From the NCBI GenBank assembly GCA_023428695.1, contig JAEYWY010000015.1:1-64000 (forward strand): a stretch of DNA of 64,000 bases, in the 5' to 3' direction. The position numbers and the translations under genes were made by a program. Below, in pieces: positions 52,569 through 61,667 of this stretch; the first letter of the stretch is position 1, and the number at the start of each line of letters is the position of its first letter. The notes beneath the pieces were generated by a model. The model did not search any database and was not told the origin of the DNA. It was given only the letters and a program-made list of their open reading frames with translations. The DNA comes from Bacteroidota bacterium (GTDB taxonomy: Bacteria > Bacteroidota > Bacteroidia > Cytophagales > Cyclobacteriaceae).

Positions 52569-53753
52569 TTATCCGTTTTTCACTTCTTCTTTATCTTTCC
52601 TTCGCGAACCCGAATAAAGTTCGTACTCCAGTAAACGGCAGTCGATTTTTGCATTGAAGAATTCAATCCGGCGACTTGTTTTCAGCCCGATCTTTTTGGC
52701 GAGGTCCGGATTGCCCGTGAAGATATAGCCCATGTAGCCCTGACAGCGTTGTTTCATAAAGTCACCTATACGCCGATAGGTATTTTCAAGTTCTTCGAGT
52801 TCCCCCAGACGTTCGCCGTATTCGGGATTAAAGAATACAACGCCAGGGCTATCAGGAACCGGTGTTTTTTCGAAGTCCATGACGCCGAATGAAATCAGTT
52901 GGTCAACGCCTGCCATACCCGCGTTCACGCGTGAGATTTCCACGGCATCCGCGCTGATGTCGGTGGCTATGATCGTCGGGACACCTTCATCGATTACGTT
53001 ACTTCTGATGCGTCGCATCTCCTGGAGGTAAAGGGCTTCGTCATATCCACGAACGTGCATAAACGCATAGTTTTCACGAAACAGACCGGGAACACGTTTC
53101 GTGGCAATCATCGCGGCCTCGATCGCAAGCGTGGAGGAGCCGCACATGGGGTTTACAAACGGACTCTTCCTGTCCCAGCGTGTAGCCATGACGGTAGAAG
53201 CAGCCAGCGCCTCAAGCATCGGAGCTCTTCCCGGAATCTTGCGATAACCGTGTTTGGCAAGCGTTTCACCCGACGTATCGATAAATATTTCAGCGTCGTC
53301 GTCTTTCCAATACAGATGCACAACAGCGCGATCCGGTTCCGGACCTGTGTCGGGCCTGCGTCCGGTTACTTCCCGCATCCGGTCAACGATCGCGTCCTTA
53401 ACCTTCACGTTCGGGAACATGGAGTTCTTAATCGAAGGATGACTTGTATTGTTTGTTATCGACACATAACCGTCATCGGCGAGATATTTCTCCCAGGGAA
53501 TCCTGCGCAGTTTTTCGTACAAGTCATCCGGAGAAGAAACCCGAAAGCTTTGTAAGGAATAATGTACCTGGCTGGCACAGCGCAAGTTAAGATTCAGCCG
53601 AATACAATCGGTCATAGTGCCCTCCAGTTCAATTCCAGTCGCGAATGTGCGGACCGGAACAAAACCAAGGTCGACGACTTCGCGTTCGAGGTAAGGCGTC
53701 AATCGTTTATTGCAGGTTACAATGATCTTGCTTCGGGTGGTGAACACGTTCAT
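52569..53753 (-). CDS. THUMP-domain rRNA guanine-N2 methyltransferase (RlmL/RlmK N-half-like)
   Basis: 394 aa. The N-terminus has a THUMP/ferredoxin-like RNA-binding part with IVTCNKRLTPYLEREVVDLGF. The SAM-dependent methyltransferase domain has NPMCGSSTLAIEAAMIA (motif I equivalent), IIATDISADAVEIS and a catalytic motif IV that reads FFNPEYGERLGE. The family motif is normally NPPYGER, so a Glu replaces the second Pro. Homologues modify 23S rRNA at a guanine near position 2445. The length fits the single-function enzyme rather than the fused RlmKL. Its start lies 18 bases after the biotin ligase gene's stop on the same strand. Confidence 0.85.
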   Translation of the reverse strand: MNVFTTRSKIIVTCNKRLTPYLEREVVDLGFVPVRTFATGIELEGTMTDCIRLNLNLRCASQVHYSLQSFRVSSPDDLYEKLRRIPWEKYLADDGYVSITNNTSHPSIKNSMFPNVKVKDAIVDRMREVTGRRPDTGPEPDRAVVHLYWKDDDAEIFIDTSGETLAKHGYRKIPGRAPMLEALAASTVMATRWDRKSPFVNPMCGSSTLAIEAAMIATKRVPGLFRENYAFMHVRGYDEALYLQEMRRIRSNVIDEGVPTIIATDISADAVEISRVNAGMAGVDQLISFGVMDFEKTPVPDSPGVVFFNPEYGERLGELEELENTYRRIGDFMKQRCQGYMGYIFTGNPDLAKKIGLKTSRRIEFFNAKIDCRLLEYELYSGSRRKDKEEVKNG

Positions 53754-53771
53754 GAATTGTACAGGGATTAA

Positions 53772-54542
53772 TTATTGAGGTTCGCCGTATCGGATTTCCT
53801 TTGCCGAAAATGTACTTAACGTGGATTGTCCTTCGATGTCGATGTTAAGGCGACCTATTTCGTCTACACCTTTGATCGTCCCATAAAAGGAAGTATCACC
53901 GGTGTAAAAAAGATTTTTCTCGCCACGCAGGTAAAGCGCATCGTGGTAGTCGGACCGTAATTCGTTTTGGCCATCACGCCGCAGCTGAAGGTAACGTTGT
54001 TCAATACAAGTGAGCAATTCGTCAAGCATAATTGGAAGATCGAATTGCATTCCGGTGACAAGAACCATCGAGGTTGCCGATGGCGTTTCAAAATATTGCT
54101 GATTAACGTTAACACCCACGCCGACAATACAAGCTCCAAGCCGCTGACCAACGATCTGGTTTTCGATTAGGATGCCGCAAATCTTGCGTTGATCGATCAG
54201 AATATCATTCGGCCACTTAATTTGAACTTTTGAACCTGTTTTGTCCGTTAAGAAGTCGCGGATACCAAGAGAGACAACCATCGTCAGGTAAAATTGATCC
54301 GATACCGCGAGAAACTCTGGCTTAAGCAGAAAAGAAAAGGTCAGATTTTTGCCAGGTTGAGCTTCCCAGCTATTGCCACGTTGCCCGCGTCCCGCCGTTT
54401 GATGTCCCGTAATCACAAGCGAACCCTCTAAAAGCGGCTTCTCCTGACAAAGAAGCAGGAGTTGATCGCTGGTGGAATGGCATTCCGGCATAAAAATGAG
54501 ATTCTTGCCAAGGAAAGTGGTTGTGGCAGGGATTTTATACAA
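53772..54542 (-). CDS. birA: Biotin--[acetyl-CoA-carboxylase] ligase, no repressor domain
   Basis: 256 aa. The start is TTG at 54542, since upstream context offers no better ATG and MYKIPATTTFLGKNLIFMPECHST fits Bacteroidota homologues; ATG at 54491 would remove a conserved strand. The biotinyl-AMP loop is AGRGQRGN, followed by VQIKWPNDILID (catalytic Lys) and KICGILIE. A short C-terminal SH3-like domain ends the protein. There is no N-terminal helix-turn-helix, so it biotinylates carrier proteins but should not act as a repressor. It is divergent from rsfS with a 49-base gap. Confidence 0.9.
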   Translation of the reverse strand: MYKIPATTTFLGKNLIFMPECHSTSDQLLLLCQEKPLLEGSLVITGHQTAGRGQRGNSWEAQPGKNLTFSFLLKPEFLAVSDQFYLTMVVSLGIRDFLTDKTGSKVQIKWPNDILIDQRKICGILIENQIVGQRLGACIVGVGVNVNQQYFETPSATSMVLVTGMQFDLPIMLDELLTCIEQRYLQLRRDGQNELRSDYHDALYLRGEKNLFYTGDTSFYGTIKGVDEIGRLNIDIEGQSTLSTFSAKEIRYGEPQ

Positions 54543-54553
54543 GGTATTTTGCG

Positions 54554-54561
54554 TAGTTTTG
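54554..54561 (+). promoter_or_regulatory. Candidate -7 box for rsfS
   Basis: TAGTTTTG matches TAnnTTTG and lies 30 bases upstream of the rsfS ATG, inside the 49-base divergent gap with birA. No clear -33 element is seen. Confidence 0.35.
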
Positions 54562-54591
54562 AGGTTTTATAGAAAAAAACGAAGATAGTTA

Positions 54592-54969
54592 ATGGCCAGA
54601 AAACGGAAGGGTGCCACTTCAGAAAAGTTAAGTGATGTAATTGTAAAAGGCATGCAGGAGAAAAAGGCAACGGACATCGTTGTCATGGATCTCAGAAAAG
54701 TTAAAAACGCGGTGGCCGATTTCTTCGTGGTTTGTTCGGGCAGCTCGGATAAGCAACTTGACGCTATCACTGATTCTATCGACGCAGAAGTTTATAAGGC
54801 GCTCCAGGAAAATCCGTGGCATATTGAAGGCAAGAACAATAAAGAATGGATGCTTCTCGACTATATCGACGTTGTAGCCCATGTTTTCCGAAAGGATCGT
54901 AGAGAATTTTATGCACTGGAAAAGCTCTGGGGCGATGCAGATATCGTCGAAATCGACGGTAAGAACTAA
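54592..54969 (+). CDS. rsfS: Ribosome silencing factor RsfS
   Basis: 125 aa, the normal family length. Characteristic segments are KKATDIVVMDLRKVKNAVADFFVVCSG, SDKQLDAITDSI, HIEGKNNKEWMLLDYIDVVAHVF and REFYALEKLWGDA. RsfS binds ribosomal protein L14 (uL14) of the 50S subunit and blocks 30S joining when nutrients are limited. A short basic N-terminal extension (MARKRKGATSEKLS) precedes the domain. The ftsH gene follows after 70 bases, which contain a separate candidate promoter box. Confidence 0.93.
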   Translation: MARKRKGATSEKLSDVIVKGMQEKKATDIVVMDLRKVKNAVADFFVVCSGSSDKQLDAITDSIDAEVYKALQENPWHIEGKNNKEWMLLDYIDVVAHVFRKDRREFYALEKLWGDADIVEIDGKN

Positions 54970-55014
54970 AATCAACCCCGCGCGTTATTCCATTATAATT
55001 GATACTAATAGACT

Positions 55015-55022
55015 TATTTTTG
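55015..55022 (+). promoter_or_regulatory. Candidate -7 box for ftsH
   Basis: TATTTTTG matches TAnnTTTG and lies 17 bases upstream of the ftsH ATG, which implies a very short leader. No -33 element is seen at the usual distance. Confidence 0.4.
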
Positions 55023-55039
55023 ATTGACTAACTGTAGAA

Positions 55040-57094
55040 ATGGCGGACAAGAAAGAAAGCAATAAGCCCATACTCCCATCAAAACCTCCCCGTGGTAATT
55101 ACCAGATCTGGGTGATACTGGCCACTGTGGCAGTAATTTTTGGGGTTATGTGGTTTACCCAGTCATCCCAGTTAAAGGAAAAAGACCAGGAGACCTTCTA
55201 TCAGATGGTCAGGGACGGGGATGTTAAGAAGGTTGTACTGGTACCGAATAGAAAATACGTAGAAGTCACCCTGACTGATGAAGCCGTGAGTAAGCCAAAA
55301 TACAAATCGGAGCTGGATCAGTCATTTGGCGTGACAACAGGGGGACCACATTATATGGTGAAGGTTGTAGATGCGGGGAATTTCGATCAGGAGTTCAGAA
55401 AACTCAAGGATACGCTGCCGGCCGATCAAAATCGGCCTGAATACCGCCATGACGAGCGCGAAGAATACTTCGGACTTTTCCTGCAATGGGGATTCCTTTT
55501 CCTGCTACTATTCGGATTCTGGATGCTTATGCGCCGGATGACCGGTGGTGGTGGCCCCGGTGGACAAATCTTCAATATCGGTAAATCAAAAGCAGCCCTT
55601 TTTGATGCCGAGAACAAGGTAAAAATAACGTTTGCCGATGTTGCCGGTCTGGATGAGGCCAAGGAAGAGGTGAAGGAAATCGTTGATTTCCTTAAGAACC
55701 CGTCAAAATTCACAAAACTTGGTGGCAAAATCCCAAAAGGCGCCCTCCTCGTGGGCCCTCCGGGAACAGGAAAGACCCTTTTGGCAAAAGCCGTTGCCGG
55801 AGAAGCTGCGGTACCTTTCTTCTCACTGTCGGGATCGGATTTCGTGGAAATGTTCGTTGGTGTCGGTGCTGCCCGTGTCCGCGACCTTTTCAAACAAGCC
55901 AAGGAAAAAGCACCATGTATCGTATTTATTGATGAAATCGACGCCATCGGCCGGTCACGTGGCCGGGGCCAGATGCCGGGTGCGAATGATGAACGTGAGA
56001 ATACCCTGAACTCCCTGCTGGTTGAAATGGATGGTTTTGCTACGGACTCGGGTGTAATTATCCTCGCCGCAACAAACCGCCCTGACGTTCTCGATTCAGC
56101 GCTCCTGCGCCCGGGTCGTTTTGACCGCCAGATCAGCATTGATAAGCCGGATATCGTGGGCCGTGAGGCGATCTTTAAAGTGCACCTCAAGCCTATCAAG
56201 CTCGACGAGACTGTTGACGCTAAAAAGCTTTCCGCACAAACCCCGGGTTTTGCCGGAGCTGAAATAGCCAACGTGTGTAACGAAGCTGCGCTCATAGCAG
56301 CGCGTCGCGATAAGAAAGCCGTTGACATGCAGGACTTCCAGGATGCGATTGACCGCGTTATCGGAGGTCTTGAAAAGAAAACAAAAATCATCTCACCCGA
56401 AGAAAAACGAATCGTTGCTTACCACGAAGCCGGTCACGCCGTTGCAGGATGGTTCCTGGAGCACGCCGATCCGTTGGTAAAGGTGAGTATCGTTCCGCGT
56501 GGTGTTGCCGCGCTGGGTTACGCTCAGTATCTGCCCAAGGAACAGTTCCTGTATCAAACAGAGCAGATGCTCGACGAGATGTGTATGGCCTTTGGTGGTC
56601 GCGCAGCTGAGGACATCGTCTTCAGCAAAATCTCGACAGGTGCATTGAGCGATCTCGAGCGCATTACCAAGATGGCGTACAGTATGGTAACCATTTACGG
56701 TATGAACGACCAGATTGGAAACATCTCGTTCTACGATTCGAAACAATCGGATTACAACTTCCAGAAACCATACTCCGAGGCGACAGCAGAGCGCATCGAC
56801 ACGGAGGTGAAGCGCATCATCGACGAATGTTATGCGCGTACGAAGGCGTTGCTCAGCCATCACCGCCAGCATCTGGAAGTGATTGCGCAGGAGCTGCTCG
56901 AAAAAGAGATACTCTTCCAAAGTGACCTTGAACGACTCATTGGTAAACGTCCTTTCGAAAAACCGACGACGTACCAGCAGTTCACCAATGGGCACGGCAA
57001 GTACGAGAAAAAGCAGCACGAGAACGAACAACCCGGCGTTGATCCGACTCCTACCCTGGAAGGTGAACGACCGAATACGCTGGGACAGTCTTGA
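55040..57094 (+). CDS. ftsH: ATP-dependent zinc metalloprotease FtsH
   Basis: 684 aa. Transmembrane helices at ~22-42 and ~147-167 flank a periplasmic domain of ~100 residues. The AAA domain has Walker A GPPGTGKT (239-246), Walker B IVFIDEIDAIG and the second region of homology TNRPDVLDSALLRPGRFD. The peptidase domain has the zinc motif HEAGH (462-466) and LSDLERIT. The C-terminal tail is charged and rich in Glu and Lys. The protein forms a hexamer in the inner membrane and degrades membrane and regulatory proteins. In Gram-negative bacteria it often controls LpxC, and here lpxH follows directly downstream, although a strong terminator separates them. Confidence 0.97.
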   Translation: MADKKESNKPILPSKPPRGNYQIWVILATVAVIFGVMWFTQSSQLKEKDQETFYQMVRDGDVKKVVLVPNRKYVEVTLTDEAVSKPKYKSELDQSFGVTTGGPHYMVKVVDAGNFDQEFRKLKDTLPADQNRPEYRHDEREEYFGLFLQWGFLFLLLFGFWMLMRRMTGGGGPGGQIFNIGKSKAALFDAENKVKITFADVAGLDEAKEEVKEIVDFLKNPSKFTKLGGKIPKGALLVGPPGTGKTLLAKAVAGEAAVPFFSLSGSDFVEMFVGVGAARVRDLFKQAKEKAPCIVFIDEIDAIGRSRGRGQMPGANDERENTLNSLLVEMDGFATDSGVIILAATNRPDVLDSALLRPGRFDRQISIDKPDIVGREAIFKVHLKPIKLDETVDAKKLSAQTPGFAGAEIANVCNEAALIAARRDKKAVDMQDFQDAIDRVIGGLEKKTKIISPEEKRIVAYHEAGHAVAGWFLEHADPLVKVSIVPRGVAALGYAQYLPKEQFLYQTEQMLDEMCMAFGGRAAEDIVFSKISTGALSDLERITKMAYSMVTIYGMNDQIGNISFYDSKQSDYNFQKPYSEATAERIDTEVKRIIDECYARTKALLSHHRQHLEVIAQELLEKEILFQSDLERLIGKRPFEKPTTYQQFTNGHGKYEKKQHENEQPGVDPTPTLEGERPNTLGQS

Positions 57095-57118
57095 TTTCCG
57101 TGAATTGAATTATTTTTG

Positions 57119-57150
57119 AACTCAGGAGTATGTACTCCTGAGTTTTTTTT
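57119..57150 (+). terminator. Strong rho-independent terminator after ftsH
   Basis: AACTCAGGAGT (57119-57129) pairs with ACTCCTGAGTT (57134-57144) around a 4-nt loop, followed by an unbroken T-run. It ends 14 bases before the lpxH start, so lpxH may have its own promoter or depend on read-through. Confidence 0.9.
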
Positions 57151-57163
57151 TATCCAGTTGCGA

Positions 57164-57928
57164 ATGCTTTCAGACATCAATCTTCCTCCGGGGAAGAAAG
57201 TTTTCTTTGCGTCAGATTTTCATCTTGGGGTACCGGACCGTGCTTCGAGTCATGAACGCGAAAAGAAGATCGTGCAGTGGCTTGAATCCATACGGCATGA
57301 AGCGCACACAATCTTCCTGCTGGGTGATATTTTTGATTTCTGGTTTGAATACAAACACGCGGTTCCCAAGGGCCACATCCGCCTTCTCGGAAAACTTGCC
57401 GAACTTCGCGACAACGGCATTCCAATCGTGTTCTTTACAGGAAACCATGACATGTGGATGTTCGAGTATTTCCAGCAGGAACTTGGTATCCCTGTTTACC
57501 GCGATCCGCAGTTGCTGGTGGTTAATTCCCACAGGTTCCTCATCGGTCACGGTGATGGGCTGGGTCCCGGGGACAAGACGTACAAAATTCTCAAGAAAAT
57601 ATTCGCCAGTCGGGTGTGTCAATGGTTGTTTGGCTGGATCCATCCGAATATTGGCATTGCCATTGCAAACAGATGGTCGCGAAGCAGCAGGATCACAAAT
57701 ACCCGGAAGGAAGAACGCTTTCAGGGCGAGGATGGTGAATTCCTCCTCGTCTACTGCCGTGAAATGGAGCGCGTACAGCACCATGACTATTACATTTTCG
57801 GGCATCGGCATCTTCCGCTGGATATTCCTGTCGGTGAAAACAGCAGGTATGTAAACCTGGGCGAATGGGTCAACTTCACGACCTACGCTGTCTACGACGG
57901 AGAATCGCTCGCACTAAAAGAATTTTGA
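57164..57928 (+). CDS. lpxH: UDP-2,3-diacylglucosamine diphosphatase LpxH-like
   Basis: 254 aa from ATG at 57164; an in-frame ATG at 57116 would translate the ftsH terminator. It is a metallophosphoesterase with all expected metal motifs: FASDFHLG, LLGDIFDFW, FTGNHD, GHGDG and FGHRH. The family hydrolyses UDP-2,3-diacylglucosamine to lipid X, a step of lipid A synthesis, at the cytoplasmic face of the inner membrane. It is followed after 4 bases by a secreted propeller-like gene, so the two are probably cotranscribed. Confidence 0.9.
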   Translation: MLSDINLPPGKKVFFASDFHLGVPDRASSHEREKKIVQWLESIRHEAHTIFLLGDIFDFWFEYKHAVPKGHIRLLGKLAELRDNGIPIVFFTGNHDMWMFEYFQQELGIPVYRDPQLLVVNSHRFLIGHGDGLGPGDKTYKILKKIFASRVCQWLFGWIHPNIGIAIANRWSRSSRITNTRKEERFQGEDGEFLLVYCREMERVQHHDYYIFGHRHLPLDIPVGENSRYVNLGEWVNFTTYAVYDGESLALKEF

Positions 57929-57932
57929 GGAC

Positions 57933-58727
57933 ATGAGGATTCGGATCGGTATCATACTCCTTCTCCTGGCAACGGCATTCAGTGCGTTCGCACAGTTTGA
58001 AAAATTGACCAGCTTCACCGTGGGGAAACCGGTCTATTCCGCGGCAGTAGACAGGCCTGGCGAACTTTATCTTGTCTTCGACGACAACACGATAGCACGC
58101 CACGGCACGTCGGGGGCGGTTATGGCTTCGGGCCAGCTTCCGTTCAAGCCGGATGTGTTCGACCCGCGTGATGGTTCGAGGCTGTTTGCTTTTAATCGAA
58201 AACGTGCTGAGTACATATTCTTTGCGCCGTTTTTTTCACTGCAAAATCCACCCGTAGTTCTCGACTCTGCCTTTGTGATCGACCCGTTTCTCGCGTGCTC
58301 ATCGGGTGACCGCGACCTGCTGATTATCGACGAAGCGGACTGGAGCCTTAAGAAAGTCAATCTGCGTGCGAACCGACTTCTTTTTGAAAGCATGCTCAGT
58401 GACAGCGCCGCTTCGCTCTCAAAGGTGACCTTCGTTCGCGAGTATCAAAATCTCGTCTTTATGCTGCAGCCGGCCAGGGGGATTATGGTCTTTAACATGC
58501 TGGGGCACCATCTCCGCACGATTGACGCTGTCGGGGCACGTTACTTCAATTTCCTTGGTGAAGAGGTTTACCATTTGCGCGACCGGCAACTTCTTCTGTT
58601 TGATCTTTTCAACGCCGAATCACGCGTTATTGACCTGCCTTACGCTGCGGATTTCGCTCTCCTCACCGATGAACGCCTCTATTTGATAAAGGGTCAAAGC
58701 GTTGACGTCTTTTTGGTAAAACCGTGA
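57933..58727 (+). CDS. Hypothetical secreted protein, propeller-like
   Basis: 264 aa with a signal peptide (MRIRIGIILLLLATA, ending AFAQ). The mature part has repeated short beta-rich units such as GELYLVFDDNT, LLIIDEADWSLKKVNL, MVFNMLGHHLRTIDAVG and VYHLRDRQLLLFDL, which suggest a six-bladed beta-propeller. No enzyme motif is visible. It starts 4 bases after lpxH. It may act in the periplasm, but no function can be assigned. Confidence 0.75.
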   Translation: MRIRIGIILLLLATAFSAFAQFEKLTSFTVGKPVYSAAVDRPGELYLVFDDNTIARHGTSGAVMASGQLPFKPDVFDPRDGSRLFAFNRKRAEYIFFAPFFSLQNPPVVLDSAFVIDPFLACSSGDRDLLIIDEADWSLKKVNLRANRLLFESMLSDSAASLSKVTFVREYQNLVFMLQPARGIMVFNMLGHHLRTIDAVGARYFNFLGEEVYHLRDRQLLLFDLFNAESRVIDLPYAADFALLTDERLYLIKGQSVDVFLVKP

Positions 58728-58744
58728 TTTTCGTCCGAGGAAAA

Positions 58745-58762
58745 ATGTTCATTTTTGAACAT
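58745..58762. promoter_or_regulatory. Perfect inverted repeat, candidate operator
   Basis: ATGTTCA, TTTT and TGAACAT form a 7-bp perfect inverted repeat with a 4-base centre. It lies 112 bases upstream of the NtrC-type regulator gene and 17 bases after the preceding stop. No clear T-run follows on the plus strand, so a binding site is more likely than a terminator. Confidence 0.35.
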
Positions 58763-58874
58763 ATTTGTACGAATCAGTTACAAACCGGTTACTGAATCAC
58801 CTGAAAACCAGCTTTTTCCCTATTGGCATAAATTTTCCTTATTTCCCGAGTTCTTTTAAACCTACAACCTTATC

Positions 58875-60245
58875 GTGAATACTGAAGGCGGAAAAATTTT
58901 GATGATCGACGATGATGAAGACGTCCTTCTCGCAGCAAAGATGTTACTCAAAAAACAAGGCCATCACATTATCATAGAGAAGAATCCGAAGAAGATACCT
59001 TTCCTGCTGAACAATGACAGCTACGATGTTATCCTGCTGGATATGAACTTCAGCAAGGACATCACCAGCGGCAAGGAAGGTTTCTACTGGCTTGAGCAGA
59101 TCCTTGCACACGATCCTACTTCGGTTGTGATCATGATAACCGCCTTTGGTGATGTTGAAATGGCAGTGCGCGCGTTGAAGGCGGGCGCTACCGATTTTAT
59201 TCTGAAGCCGTGGCAAAATGAAAAACTGATTGCCACGATTTCGACAGCTATAAAACTCAAGCAGTCGTACAACCAGGTTGACAAGCTCAAGAAAGCAAAG
59301 GAGATGCTTGAAGAACAGATCAACAAACCGTTTGGCGACATCATTGGGAAAAGCCAGGCGATACAGGAAGTATTCGCTCTTATTGACAAGGTAGCGCGAA
59401 CAGATGCAAACGTATTGATACTTGGAGAAAACGGGACGGGTAAAGAACTGATCGCCCGCGCGATACATCAGCGGTCGCTGCGTGCCAACAACAGCTTCGT
59501 TTCCGTTGATATGGGTGCGATTACGGAGACGCTTTTCGAAAGCGAGTTATTTGGTCACAAGAAGGGCGCGTTTACAGATGCACGCGAAGACCGGCCGGGA
59601 AGATTTGAACTGGCAAACGGAGGTACGTTGTTCCTTGACGAAATCGGGAACCTCAGTCTCAGTCTTCAGAGCAAACTCCTGAGCGCACTTCAATCGCGGC
59701 AGGTTACCCGGGTTGGTTCCAATCAACCTCAACCAGTAGACATACGGTTGATTTGTGCGACCAATATGCCGCTGGCCAAGATGGTTCAGGAAGGAACGTT
59801 CAGGCAGGATTTGCTTTACCGCATCAACACGGTTGAGATCCATGTGCCGCCGCTGTGCGATCGCGTGGAAGACATTCCGCTGCTTGCGGATCACTACCTG
59901 AATTACTATGCGAAGAAGTATCACAAACCGGTGCGTTCAATTACACCGGATGCGGTAGACAAGTTGAAGCGTTATGCATGGCCGGGAAATATTCGCGAAC
60001 TGCAGCATGCGATAGAAAGAGGAGTTATTATGACAGACTCGGAAACTTTGCAGGAAAGTGATTTTCTGCTGAGTCGCACGTTAAGTTCATCGACTTCAAA
60101 TCATACGCTCAATCTTGACGAAGTTGAGAAATCCGCAATCGTCAAGGCGCTGCAGATGCACAATGGAAACATATCCAAAGCAGCGGATGAACTTGGGCTT
60201 ACACGTGCATCGCTGTATAGAAGAATGGAAAAATACGGCTTATGA
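58875..60245 (+). CDS. NtrC-family sigma-54-dependent response regulator
   Basis: 456 aa with a GTG start. The receiver domain has the acidic patch DDDED (12-16), phospho-acceptor Asp56 and FILKPWQ with the conserved Lys. The AAA domain has Walker A GENGTGKE (184-191), the sigma-54 contact loop GAFTDA (231-236, where GAFTGA is the textbook form) and Walker B TLFLDEIG. A Fis-type helix-turn-helix (GNISKAADELGLTRASLYRRM) ends the protein. It activates sigma-54 promoters when phosphorylated, most likely by the kinase encoded 51 bases downstream. The targets are unknown. Confidence 0.93.
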   Translation: MNTEGGKILMIDDDEDVLLAAKMLLKKQGHHIIIEKNPKKIPFLLNNDSYDVILLDMNFSKDITSGKEGFYWLEQILAHDPTSVVIMITAFGDVEMAVRALKAGATDFILKPWQNEKLIATISTAIKLKQSYNQVDKLKKAKEMLEEQINKPFGDIIGKSQAIQEVFALIDKVARTDANVLILGENGTGKELIARAIHQRSLRANNSFVSVDMGAITETLFESELFGHKKGAFTDAREDRPGRFELANGGTLFLDEIGNLSLSLQSKLLSALQSRQVTRVGSNQPQPVDIRLICATNMPLAKMVQEGTFRQDLLYRINTVEIHVPPLCDRVEDIPLLADHYLNYYAKKYHKPVRSITPDAVDKLKRYAWPGNIRELQHAIERGVIMTDSETLQESDFLLSRTLSSSTSNHTLNLDEVEKSAIVKALQMHNGNISKAADELGLTRASLYRRMEKYGL

Positions 60246-60296
60246 CGGCACTGGAGGCCTGACAAGGACTTCCACGACCGCCGGGGCGAGTTGCAG

Positions 60297-61667
60297 ATGA
60301 ACAATATCCCTCATCAAATGAATTTCAATTGGAGGTCACCCGTACTACCCCGGATCGCGATGCTCGCCGCCTCCATTTTCCTGTTTGCGTTTTTTCTGGC
60401 TTCAGGAGACAGCTTCATTGTTGCACTGTTATTCCTCGGTGCAAGTGCATATCAGGTAAAGCTGCTGATCGAATATCTCGATCGTTCACATCATAACATT
60501 GCGGACTTCCTGGATTCCATTCAATTCGATGATCTCTCCTATTCTTTCAAAACACAAAGTGACGATCCGTCTGTGATGCGGTTGCATCGCGAATTGAATG
60601 AGGCGTTATCAAAACTGCGTTCGGCGCGATCGGAGAAGGATTCCGAATTTCTGTTTTACCGTAACATTGTGATGCACGTTGGTATCGGGCTGATCATCTT
60701 CAAGGAAAACGGAAAGATAGAAATCTATAACAGTGCAGCCCGCAAGCTGCTCAAGGTCAGCAGACCCGAGTACGTACGTGACCTGAATGAAGTAAGTGAA
60801 CAACTTGTAAATGTATTCGAACGACTGAAGACCGGAGGCAGAGAATTATTGCGAATACGCATCGGTGATGAATTCGTTCAACTGTCCATCTATGCTATTG
60901 AACTCACGCTTCGTGGCGAGAACGTAAAATTGATTTCGGTACAAAACATTCAAAACGAACTTGACGAAAAAGAAATGGAGGCGTGGCAGAACCTTGTTCG
61001 TGTGTTGACGCACGAGATCATGAACTCGGTCACACCCATCTCATCGCTTGCAGGGATCGTGGAAGAGGAAATAAAACCTCACACCACAGACGATAACGGA
61101 ATTGCGCTTACGCGTGATCAATTGAGTGATATTCATCTTTCGCTGCAAACCATCAGCAAACGAAGCGAAGGCCTCATACAGTTTGTGAAAGAGTTTCGAA
61201 GTCTGACGAGCGTGCCAAAACCAAAGCCCGTACAGATCCGGATTCGCGAACTACTCGAGGAACTGGCCATGCTTCACCGAAAAGACCTATCCGAGAACAG
61301 CGTTGAATTGAACATATCGGTATACCCCGAAGACCTCACACTGACTGCTGATAAGAACATGATCGAGCAGGTGTTAATCAATCTGCTGAAAAATGCAATT
61401 CAATCGTTCGATGACCAGGTTGAAAAACGTATTGAATTAAGGGCATACCTGAACGAGAAATCCAGGACAATTGTATCGATTGCGGATAACGGCTCGGGTA
61501 TCGATCCCGAGGCATTGGAAAAGATATTCATACCATTCTTCACGACGAAGAAAAACGGCTCCGGTATCGGATTAAGCCTTTCACGTCAGATCATGCGGCA
61601 GCATCACGGCTCACTGACCGTAAAATCCACTGTTGGAAAAGGTACCGAGTTTGCCATGAGGTTCTGA
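60297..61667 (+). CDS. Sensor histidine kinase partner of the NtrC-type regulator
   Basis: 456 aa from ATG at 60297; TTG at 60291 is also in frame. Two hydrophobic segments lie at ~19-35 and ~39-55, so there is almost no periplasmic sensor. A PAS-like domain (GIGLIIFKENGKIEIYNSAARKLL) follows. The phospho-accepting His239 is in VLTHEIMNSVTP. The ATPase domain has NLLKNAIQSF, DNGSGI and GSGIGLSLSRQI. The kinase probably senses a membrane or cytoplasmic signal rather than a periplasmic ligand. It follows its response regulator gene in the same operon. Confidence 0.92.
   Translation: MNNIPHQMNFNWRSPVLPRIAMLAASIFLFAFFLASGDSFIVALLFLGASAYQVKLLIEYLDRSHHNIADFLDSIQFDDLSYSFKTQSDDPSVMRLHRELNEALSKLRSARSEKDSEFLFYRNIVMHVGIGLIIFKENGKIEIYNSAARKLLKVSRPEYVRDLNEVSEQLVNVFERLKTGGRELLRIRIGDEFVQLSIYAIELTLRGENVKLISVQNIQNELDEKEMEAWQNLVRVLTHEIMNSVTPISSLAGIVEEEIKPHTTDDNGIALTRDQLSDIHLSLQTISKRSEGLIQFVKEFRSLTSVPKPKPVQIRIRELLEELAMLHRKDLSENSVELNISVYPEDLTLTADKNMIEQVLINLLKNAIQSFDDQVEKRIELRAYLNEKSRTIVSIADNGSGIDPEALEKIFIPFFTTKKNGSGIGLSLSRQIMRQHHGSLTVKSTVGKGTEFAMRF

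Noticed and set aside
55426..56391. 321-codon minus-strand frame opposite ftsH
   Set aside because: Serine- and arginine-rich antisense product; the plus strand is unmistakably FtsH.
56393..57031. 212-codon minus-strand frame opposite the 3' half of ftsH
   Set aside because: Mirror of FtsH codon usage, with no promoter, domain or neighbour support.
57116..57163. Upstream ATG extension of lpxH
   Set aside because: It would translate the ftsH terminator hairpin; the family N-terminus fits the ATG at 57164.
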